The notes beneath the pieces were generated by a model. That model was not told the DNA's origin, did no database searches, and saw only the letters and a list, made by a program, of their open reading frames with translations. From Propionibacterium sp. (GTDB lineage: Bacteria > Actinomycetota > Actinomycetes > Propionibacteriales > Propionibacteriaceae), in contig DURG01000146.1 in the NCBI GenBank assembly GCA_012837465.1, positions 1-13,094 of the forward strand: DNA of 13,094 bases, written 5' to 3'. This document shows, one piece after another, positions 7,092 to 12,508 of this stretch (the first letter of the stretch is position 1; every line of letters begins with the position of its first letter). The position numbers and the translations under genes were made by a program.

Positions 7092-7173
7092 AGCCGCACT
7101 TCGGTCCGACTCCTCATCATGAGTAACGGTTGCGCGTCAGTCCCGGGCTTGCACCGGAGTTCTCCGCACGGCT
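7092..7173 (-). ncRNA. Cobalamin riboswitch 2, upstream of the toroid gene
   Basis: Read on the minus strand, the segment carries the conserved cobalamin aptamer core. In order these are CTCCGGTG (P5/L5), CTGACGCGCAACCGTTA (P6 region) and GGAGTCGGACCG (B12-box region). A closing helix AGCCG (7173-7169) with CGGCT (7096-7092) and an inner CGG/CCG pair bracket the core, as in riboswitch 1. It belongs to the Rfam Cobalamin type (RF00174), but the arm with the GCCACTG motif is missing and is replaced by a short CTCAT/ATGAG hairpin. The first helix overlaps the ecfS stop codon by two bases. It should lower expression of the toroid gene when B12 is plentiful. Confidence 0.87.
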
Positions 7174-8023
7174 AGGGCTTGAGCGTATCACCGGTGGAGA
7201 CCCGCGCCATGCCGGAGGCCCGACGCAGCACGGCCAGCACCGGACGGCCCACCACCAACAGGGCGATCGTGGTGGTGATGGCGCGCCCGGTGTCCCAGCC
7301 GGCGGTCGAGGTCAGGAGCGTGAACCACCCGAAGCGGGTGAGGTTGTCGAGGATGGGTGCGCCCGGCACGTAGTCGAGGCTGCTGCCCGTGCCGTCGACG
7401 TCGATGCCGGTGATGAAGGGCCAGAACCACATGTTCATCAGGGCCCCGAAGAGGTAGGCCGACACGATGCCCAAGGTGATCAGCATGGCCATCTCTGCCT
7501 TACCGCTGACCCGCTTGGGCAGCAGGCCGGCAGCCAGCCCCACCCAGCCCGCGCACAGCATCTGGAACGGCAGCCACGGCCCCACGCCTGCGGTCAGCAG
7601 GGCTGAGGCGAACAGGGAAGTGAAGCCCAACAGGTAGCCGAAACCCGGCCCGAAGGCGCGCCCGGCCAGGATGAGGAGGAAGAACACGGATTCGACCCCG
7701 GCCGTGCCGGCGCCGAGCGCCGGGCGGATGGCGGCGTTGATGGCCGAGAGCACGCCGAGGACCGCGAGGGAACGGGCATCGAGGCCCCCCTCGGTGACCT
7801 GCGCGATCACGAGCAGGAGGATGACGGGCAGCAGGGCGGCGAAGATGAAGGGGGCGTCGTCGGCGTGCTCCGGGGCAACCCCAACGGCCGGGATCAGCAG
7901 CGGCCAACCGATGGCGAACAGGCCCAGCAGGGTCGAAGCGATCATGACCAGCCAGGTGCGCCAGCCGATCGCCACCCCCACGATGGGCGGCGGGATGTCG
8001 AGCATCTGGTCAGCCGGCCGCAT
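7172..8023 (-). CDS. ECF transporter substrate-binding component (EcfS), predicted corrinoid-specific
   Basis: This 283-residue integral membrane protein is the part of an energy-coupling factor transporter that binds the vitamin and topples to release it inside. About six hydrophobic segments are visible. They include 24-46, 58-76, 84-104 and 112-145, a further one around GPWLPFQMLCAGWVGLAAGLL (148-168), then 178-200 and 244-266. That GPWLPFQML stretch and the AGTAGVESVFFLLILAGRAFGPGFG stretch typify actinobacterial EcfS proteins encoded with EcfA and EcfT. Specificity is inferred from the two cobalamin riboswitches and the transcobalamin-like neighbours, not from the residues. The analogous B12 component elsewhere is called CbrT. 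ATG at 8023 is favoured over 8005 because TGGAGGAG lies seven bases upstream. It overlaps the ATPase gene by 14 bases. Confidence 0.85.
   Translation of the reverse strand: MRPADQMLDIPPPIVGVAIGWRTWLVMIASTLLGLFAIGWPLLIPAVGVAPEHADDAPFIFAALLPVILLLVIAQVTEGGLDARSLAVLGVLSAINAAIRPALGAGTAGVESVFFLLILAGRAFGPGFGYLLGFTSLFASALLTAGVGPWLPFQMLCAGWVGLAAGLLPKRVSGKAEMAMLITLGIVSAYLFGALMNMWFWPFITGIDVDGTGSSLDYVPGAPILDNLTRFGWFTLLTSTAGWDTGRAITTTIALLVVGRPVLAVLRRASGMARVSTGDTLKP
7182..7190 (-). promoter_or_regulatory. Possible promoter inside the 3' end of ecfS for riboswitch 2
   Basis: On the minus strand TG, one base, then TACGCT forms an extended -10 pattern that lies within the last codons of ecfS. Transcription would start near 7175, just before the first aptamer helix. 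That is the same spacing as at riboswitch 1. No -35 is evident. The toroid gene could instead be reached only by read-through from ecfS. Confidence 0.35.
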
Positions 8024-9572
8024 GGACGAACTCCTCCACGGTCAGCACGGGCGTGGGGTTGGCGACCTTGGCCACCTGGGTGGCCAGCAGCGCGGAGTTG
8101 GCGAGCACCTCGCGGGTGGGGCCGTCGGAGACCACCTCGCCCTCCGCCATGACGATGACCCGTTCACACGTCTGGGCCACCATCTCGACGTCGTGGGTGG
8201 CGATCAGCACGGCCCGCCCCTCTCGCGCCATCCCCGCCACGATGTCGGAGAGTGCCTCCTTCGCCCCGTAGTCGAGCCCGCGGGTCGGCTCGTCCAGGAG
8301 CACGACCTGTGGGTTGCCGGCCAGTTCGACGGCGAGGACGACGGCGAGCTTCTGGCCCTCGGAGAGGTCCCGCGGGTGCGCCTCCGGCTCGATGCCGGGG
8401 ACGAGGCGGCGCAGCAGCGCCAGGGTGGTGCCTTCGGGTAGGCCCGCCTCTTGGTCGCTCTGCTCGCATTCGGCGGCCACCGACGTGAGGTAGAGCAGGT
8501 CTGACGGGGTCTGGGGCACCAAGGAGATGCGGGTCTCGTCGCCGAGCGACACGGTGCCGCCGTCGCGCCGACCTGCCCCGTGGAGGGCCCACATGAGGCT
8601 GGACTTGCCGCAGCCGTTGCGTCCCATGAGGGCCGTGACCTCCCCGGCGTGCAGCGTGACGTCGACCCCGGCCACGGCGACCTTGGGGCCGTAGCGCACG
8701 ATGATGTCCTTGGCGGTGAGCTTCGGCTCGTCGCGCGGCGTGGGCACGGGGAGGCCGGGGGGCTCGTCGGCCCAGGCCCGTCGCTGGGGGTTGGCCAGCC
8801 GGCGACCCTCCCGGATGGTCAACGGGAGGGGCTGCCAGCCCATCCGGGTGCCGAGCTCGACGAGGGGTGGCTTGATGGGGGACACGGCGAGGATTTCGCG
8901 GGTCTCCCCGTGCTGCACCGTGCTGCTGACGAGCAGCACGGAATCGGCGAACTCGATCACCCGCTCCATCCGGTGCTCGGCGATCACCACCGTGGTGCCG
9001 AGATCACGCACGAGGCGGCTGATCATGGCCAGCACCTCCTCTGCAGCGATGGGGTCGAGGGCGGAGGTGGGTTCGTCGAGCACCAGCACCTTGGGAGAAC
9101 TGGCGAGCACGCTGCCGATGGCCACACGCTGCTGCTGGCCCCCGGAGAGGGTTCGGAGGTCACGGGAGCGGAGTTCGGCGATGCCGAGCAGGTCCAGGGT
9201 CTCCTCGACCCGGCGGCGCATCTCGGCCGGGGCGAACCCGAGCTGCTCCATCGAGTAGGCGAGTTCCTCCTCGACGGTGTCGGTGACGAAGCCAGCGAGC
9301 GGGTCCTGCCCGACGTAGCCGACGGTGGTGGCCAGCTCGCGGGGCTGCAGCAGGGTGGTGTCCTGCCCGTCGATCACGACGCGGCCGGTGCGGACGCCGC
9401 CGGTGAACCGGGGGACCAGGTTGTTGATGCAGCCCAGCAGGGTGGACTTGCCGCTGCCCGTGGGACCGACCACGAGGCAGAGCTCGCCCTCCTCGATCTC
9501 GAAGTTGACCGAGTCGAGCCGGAGGGCCTCACTGCTGGCATAGCGGAAGGTGATGTCCTCGAAGCGGATCAT
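8010..9572 (-). CDS. Fused double ABC ATPase of an ECF transporter (EcfA1-EcfA2)
   Basis: This 520-residue cytoplasmic ATPase drives the ECF transporter and carries both ATPase halves in one chain. Half one has Walker A GPTGSGKST (36-44), Q-loop GQD (88-90), signature LSGGQ (142-146), Walker B VLVLDE (162-167) and switch His200. Half two has GRNGCGKSS (317-325), LSEGQ (403-407), VVLLDE (423-428) and His460. A Pro/Arg-rich linker spans about 245-285. Both halves keep their catalytic Glu and His, although the second is less canonical. The frame is open 270 bases further upstream, but that part is antisense-like sequence inside ecfT. ATG at 9572 has GAGGAGG upstream and overlaps the ecfT stop as ATGA. 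The order of the operon fixes its role in this transporter. Confidence 0.93.
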   Translation of the reverse strand: MIRFEDITFRYASSEALRLDSVNFEIEEGELCLVVGPTGSGKSTLLGCINNLVPRFTGGVRTGRVVIDGQDTTLLQPRELATTVGYVGQDPLAGFVTDTVEEELAYSMEQLGFAPAEMRRRVEETLDLLGIAELRSRDLRTLSGGQQQRVAIGSVLASSPKVLVLDEPTSALDPIAAEEVLAMISRLVRDLGTTVVIAEHRMERVIEFADSVLLVSSTVQHGETREILAVSPIKPPLVELGTRMGWQPLPLTIREGRRLANPQRRAWADEPPGLPVPTPRDEPKLTAKDIIVRYGPKVAVAGVDVTLHAGEVTALMGRNGCGKSSLMWALHGAGRRDGGTVSLGDETRISLVPQTPSDLLYLTSVAAECEQSDQEAGLPEGTTLALLRRLVPGIEPEAHPRDLSEGQKLAVVLAVELAGNPQVVLLDEPTRGLDYGAKEALSDIVAGMAREGRAVLIATHDVEMVAQTCERVIVMAEGEVVSDGPTREVLANSALLATQVAKVANPTPVLTVEEFVHAAG

Positions 9573-10708
9573 GCGGGCTGCCTCCTCGGTGCCGCCGCGT
9601 ACGGCGGTGGGGTGATGAATGCGGGCAGTGCGGCGATGGCCAGCACACCCAGGAGCGGCAGGGTGAGTTCCGGCCACGTGAACGGATGGATGCTGGGGAA
9701 CAGCGCCGTCGCGTCCCCGTAGCGGGCGATCAGCCGGATCAGCAGCGCGGCGGCGACGCCGCTGGCCACGACCAACGTCTCGGCGAGACCCCAACGGATG
9801 GGCCGGTACCGCGTGCGCTGCACGGTGCGGCCGGAGACCCACAGCGCCAGCCCGGCGGCGGCGAGGCCGAGGAGCAGGAGGGCCGTGGACAGCACGGGGA
9901 AACCCAGGACGAAGGTGTCGGGGGCGTTGGCGAGGTACCGGTAGGCCCAGACCGCGATCAGCGACATCGCGCCAAGCCCGAGCGCCAGGCCGAGTGCCCT
10001 GTCCAAGGGGTTGGCCGTGCCGGACCTGCCGTAGCCACGCACGTCCATGGAAGCAGCCAGGGACAAGGAGCGCTCCAGGGCATCCGAGAGCACGGGCACG
10101 ATGATCGTCTCCACGACACGCAGGCGTTGGCGGCGGGTGCGTGCCTCGGGGGAGCGGCGCAGCTTCCGGGCCCGCATGACGCGCTGGAGGGAGTCTCCCA
10201 GTTGGGGCAACGCGGAGACGGCCACGACCATGATGGTGCCGAGTTCATACAGCGCACCCGGCAGGCTGGCCAGCAGCTTCTTGGGGTTGGCCAGGGCGTT
10301 CGCCGCGCCGACGCAGATGATGATGGTGGCCAGACGCAGACCGTCGTAGAGGCCGGTCAGGACCGCTTCCAGTGACACCGAGCCGAGCAGGCGGATGCCG
10401 CGCACCCAGGTGGGGAGGGGCACTTCGGGGAGGTTGAAGAGGATTGTCGGGCCGTCGCCACCTCCGAAGACGATGCGGAAGCCCACCCGCAGGATCACGA
10501 TGAACACGCCGAGCCACAGGTACAGCTTGAAGGCCTTGGCCCACGGCGAATCGGCGCGACGGGCCATGACGACGAGGCTGGCGACGGCGATGATCCCCAG
10601 CAGCAGGAGCGGGTTCGAGGCGGAGGAGGCGGCCACGGCCAGCGCGATCGCCCACCCCCACCAGGAGAAGGGGTGCAGGGGGCGGGGGAGGAGGTACCGG
10701 CGGATCAC
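9569..10708 (-). CDS. ecfT: ECF transporter transmembrane component EcfT
   Basis: This 379-residue membrane protein couples the ATPases to the substrate-binding component. It opens with basic residues and then LHPFSWWGWAIALAVA, a start typical of EcfT. Membrane segments lie near 15-48, 62-82 and 110-138, and more follow after residue 235. The coupling region carries MRARKLRR (178-185) and MDVRGYGR (221-228), corresponding to the two arginine motifs that dock onto the ATPases. The extra hydrophobic C-terminal half makes it longer than the roughly 260-residue minimal EcfT. GTG at 10708 is chosen because it gives a GTGA overlap with the upstream gene, like its neighbours. GTG at 10729, seven codons earlier, has a better Shine-Dalgarno-like GGGTGGGGG and cannot be excluded. 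Confidence 0.9.
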   Translation of the reverse strand: MIRRYLLPRPLHPFSWWGWAIALAVAASSASNPLLLLGIIAVASLVVMARRADSPWAKAFKLYLWLGVFIVILRVGFRIVFGGGDGPTILFNLPEVPLPTWVRGIRLLGSVSLEAVLTGLYDGLRLATIIICVGAANALANPKKLLASLPGALYELGTIMVVAVSALPQLGDSLQRVMRARKLRRSPEARTRRQRLRVVETIIVPVLSDALERSLSLAASMDVRGYGRSGTANPLDRALGLALGLGAMSLIAVWAYRYLANAPDTFVLGFPVLSTALLLLGLAAAGLALWVSGRTVQRTRYRPIRWGLAETLVVASGVAAALLIRLIARYGDATALFPSIHPFTWPELTLPLLGVLAIAALPAFITPPPYAAAPRRQPA

Positions 10709-11703
10709 AGGCCCCGGCGGCGCCACCACACGGCGCCCCCACCCAGGGCCAGTGCGCCCACAGCGCCGAGGCCGATGAAGGTGCCGACGGGCGGATCGTT
10801 GTCCTCCACGACGGCGTCCACGGGCGGGGCCGGGGTTGTCACGACGGTGGCGCTGGCCGTAGGCGTGGCGCTGACGGTCGTGGGCTCGTCAGCCACCTCA
10901 GGCGACTCCGGTGCGCTCACCGAAGGGCTCGGGCTGCTCGCTTCTGGGGTGGGGGCCAGCGTCGGCGTGGGCGTCGGGGTCTCGGTGGTCGGCTCGGGGG
11001 TGGGGGCGTCCGACGGTGGTACGGGGTTGGCCGAAACCGTGGGCCGGGTCGTCTTCCGCGGAGCCGAGGGACTCTCGTCCTTCGGGCGCGGTTCGACGGT
11101 TCTCGTGGGCTCTGGCGCTGGTGCGGGGGCCGCGATGGTCTGCGCGGGAGTGGGAGTCGGCTTGACCACCTCGTGGGAGGGCTGCACGCCGGGGGCAGGG
11201 TTTGCCCCTTCGCTCCTGTTCAAGGAGAACGAGAAGGCTTCATAGCCACCGGGGATCGCCTCGCGGTTGCCTGCGCCGAGGTTGGAGAACGTCCAGGCTC
11301 CTCCGTTGTCGGCATGGAAGTAGGCCCAGAAGGCCCCGTTCGGGGGAGTGTCGACGCAGGTCTCGCGGTACCCGGGATCCGAGGCGAGGGGGATGGTCTC
11401 GTTGACGCCTGGGCGCCCGCCGAGGCGGCAGACGAAGCCGGAGCCGTCGTGCACCGTGCCTTCGGGGGCGAAGCCGGCGGCCCGGATCACCTCGAGGCCG
11501 CTCGCGCCGGGCTCATAGCCCTCCACACACTTGACCACGATCCCGCCGCCCAGTTCCTGGTGGTCGACCACGACCGTGACGCCGGTGTCGGTCGAGCAGT
11601 GCCCATCGGTGACGGTGGCGGCGTCGGCGGACGGCGCGGTCACCCAGGCGCCGGCGAGGGCCAGCAGCAGGGCGGGGAACAGGGTGGCGGGACGAGCGCG
11701 CAT
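10705..11703 (-). CDS. Tail-anchored surface protein with transcobalamin-type beta domain
   Basis: This 332-residue protein has a signal peptide (1-28, ending in ADA) and a globular domain of about residues 30-165. A long Pro/Thr/Ser/Ala-rich stalk (about 167-305), one membrane segment (306-325) and a basic tail WWRRRGL follow. It should therefore stand off the membrane with its domain outside. The domain contains GVTVVVDHQELGGG, SGLEVIRAAGF, GFVCRLGGRP, CVDTPPNGAFWAYFHA and WTFSNLGAG. This pattern is familiar from actinobacterial proteins beside ECF genes and resembles DUF4430, the fold of the transcobalamin beta domain. Cysteines at 36, 59, 92 and 116 could form disulfides. No LPXTG-like sorting signal is visible. 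ATG at 11703 shares one base with the previous stop (TGATG). Corrinoid binding is inference from fold and context. Confidence 0.8.
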   Translation of the reverse strand: MRARPATLFPALLLALAGAWVTAPSADAATVTDGHCSTDTGVTVVVDHQELGGGIVVKCVEGYEPGASGLEVIRAAGFAPEGTVHDGSGFVCRLGGRPGVNETIPLASDPGYRETCVDTPPNGAFWAYFHADNGGAWTFSNLGAGNREAIPGGYEAFSFSLNRSEGANPAPGVQPSHEVVKPTPTPAQTIAAPAPAPEPTRTVEPRPKDESPSAPRKTTRPTVSANPVPPSDAPTPEPTTETPTPTPTLAPTPEASSPSPSVSAPESPEVADEPTTVSATPTASATVVTTPAPPVDAVVEDNDPPVGTFIGLGAVGALALGGGAVWWRRRGL

Positions 11704-12293
11704 CAGTAGCCGGATCCGGGCACGCCGGGCTTGGCGGTGATCGGTGCCGAGGGGGTGGCCTCGGGCTGCGGGGACGGCTGGGTGGGAGTGGCCGTGGGCT
11801 CAGGCGCAGGGGCGCCGGAGCCGAGCACCACGTCCTTGACGGGGTTGACGGCCGGGGCCACCGCGTCGACGTCGTAGTCGTCTTGCAACTGCAGGGCGAG
11901 CACGGAGCTCTTCGTCGGTTCCAGCTCGGCGACGCCGACCTCGGCGAAGGCCCACTCGACGTCGTAGCTGCCCTGCGTATCGGGGCTGAGGGTGTAGACG
12001 GACCACCATTCCTTGCCCTCGGCCAGGCGGCCGTCGACTGTCTGGATCCAGCCCTGGTCCGTGGAGACCCCGGAGCTGACGACGGCATCCTGGGCGGTGG
12101 CGAACTCGGTGGCGCAGGCGCCGGTCACGGTCTCGTCGTAGGCGACGTGCACCCAGACGTTGCCGGCCTGCACGCACTCCTCAGCGGCGGTGGCATCTGC
12201 GGTGGCGTAGAGGGAGGGGACGGTGAAGCCGGCCACGAGCGCGGCGGCAGCGGCCGGAACGGCCAATCGGGTGAGGGTGGTGCGGCGAAGCAT
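11703..12293 (-). CDS. Small secreted protein with a divergent beta domain, first gene of the B12 operon
   Basis: This 196-residue exported protein starts with basic residues and a hydrophobic stretch (LAVPAAAAALVAGFTVPSL). Cleavage is likely after residue 37. Residues 40-140 parallel the next gene's domain. NVWVHVAYDETVTGAC corresponds to its GVTVVVDHQELGGG stretch, AQDAVVSSGV to SGLEVIRAAGF, and KEWWSVYTL with VEWAFAEVGVAELEP to FWAYFHA with WTFSNLGAG. Cys40 and Cys60 may pair. A Pro-rich tail (about 160-196) ends without a membrane segment, so it should be released or held by partners. There is no lipobox before Cys40. ATG at 12293 has GAGGT eight bases upstream; an in-frame ATG at 12431 lies inside the riboswitch. 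It may be a soluble companion of the anchored paralogue. The paralogy is moderate evidence and the function is inference. Confidence 0.75.
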   Translation of the reverse strand: MLRRTTLTRLAVPAAAAALVAGFTVPSLYATADATAAEECVQAGNVWVHVAYDETVTGACATEFATAQDAVVSSGVSTDQGWIQTVDGRLAEGKEWWSVYTLSPDTQGSYDVEWAFAEVGVAELEPTKSSVLALQLQDDYDVDAVAPAVNPVKDVVLGSGAPAPEPTATPTQPSPQPEATPSAPITAKPGVPGSGY

Positions 12294-12300
12294 GTGGTGG

Positions 12301-12355
12301 ACCTCTTCTGTGTTGGTCCGTCGCCGTGGGCGGTTCCGCTGGTCGCGACGGAGGT
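12301..12355 (-). promoter_or_regulatory. Probable expression platform after riboswitch 1
   Basis: On the minus strand CCGTCGC (12351-12345) pairs perfectly with GCGACGG (12324-12318). ACCTCC (12355-12350), partly inside that stem, is complementary over five bases to the ribosome-binding GAGGT (12305-12301) of the first gene. Two exclusive pairings around the ribosome-binding site suggest B12-dependent control of translation. No terminator-like T run is present. The pairings are seen; the switching is inference. Confidence 0.4.
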
Positions 12356-12363
12356 AACCGGTA

Positions 12364-12451
12364 CTGACGGGCGGTGGTCCGACTCCCCGCTGCGGCGGGA
12401 TCACGGTTGCGCGACAGTTCCGGGATCTCACCGGATTCAGCCACTCGTCAG
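12364..12451 (-). ncRNA. Cobalamin riboswitch 1, leader of the B12 uptake operon
   Basis: The minus strand carries AATCCGGTGAGATCCCGG (P5/L5), CTGTCGCGCAACCGTGA (P6 region) and GGAGTCGGACCACC (B12-box region), all in the order of the Rfam Cobalamin family (RF00174). A closing helix CTGACG (12451-12446) with CGTCAG (12369-12364) and an inner GTGG/CCAC helix bracket the core. The usual arm with GCCACTG is replaced by a CCCGC-CGCA-GCGGG mini-hairpin, so the whole aptamer is about 88 bases. It precedes five overlapping genes for exported binding proteins and an ECF transporter. It should repress them when corrinoid is abundant. Confidence 0.9.
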
Positions 12452-12457
12452 GAGGCC

Positions 12458-12463
12458 ATCCTA
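12458..12463 (-). promoter_or_regulatory. Putative promoter of the B12 uptake operon
   Basis: TAGGAT on the minus strand fits TANNNT and would start transcription at about 12451, exactly where the riboswitch's first helix begins. A possible -35, TTGCGG (12489-12484), is at a long 20-base spacing. The element lies in the 215-base gap between two divergent genes. Confidence 0.4.
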
Positions 12464-12472
12464 GCGCAGCAT

Positions 12473-12478
12473 TAGGCT
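12473..12478 (+). promoter_or_regulatory. Putative promoter of the HAD gene
   Basis: TAGGCT fits TANNNT, and initiation about seven bases later would give a 5' leader of roughly 24 bases. No -35 is evident. It lies only ten bases from the oppositely directed -10 element of the B12 operon, so the two promoters probably share polymerase contacts. Confidence 0.4.
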
Positions 12479-12508
12479 GGGGCCCGCAACACGACCAAAG
12501 GAGTACCC

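Noticed and set aside
5981..7126. Long open frame on the plus strand opposite the toroid gene
   Set aside because: Low-complexity Gly/Val/Ala translation with no domain pattern. The minus strand has a signal peptide, a toroid fold pattern and repeats.
9573..9842. N-terminal extension of the EcfA frame
   Set aside because: It lies within ecfT, translates to Arg/Pro/His-rich nonsense, and the ATG at 9572 has GAGGAGG and starts right at the ABC domain.
7172..10708. Biotin, cobalt or another substrate for the ECF transporter
   Set aside because: Two cobalamin riboswitches and transcobalamin-like neighbours favour corrinoid. No CbiM/CbiN or BioY pattern is seen in the membrane component, although specificity is not proven.
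10705..10790. Sortase (LPXTG) anchoring of the stalked beta-domain protein
   Set aside because: No LPXTG-like motif precedes the C-terminal membrane segment, only NDPPVG, so a plain membrane anchor is more likely.
10790..11165. Tandem DNA repeat in the stalk-coding region
   Set aside because: The repetition comes from irregular Pro/Thr codons and shows no fixed unit or period.
12165..12293. Lipoprotein signal in the small secreted protein
   Set aside because: Residues before Cys40 are AAEE, not a lipobox.
12294..12431. N-terminal extension of the first B12-operon gene
   Set aside because: It would translate the riboswitch. The signal peptide begins cleanly at 12293 with its own ribosome-binding site.
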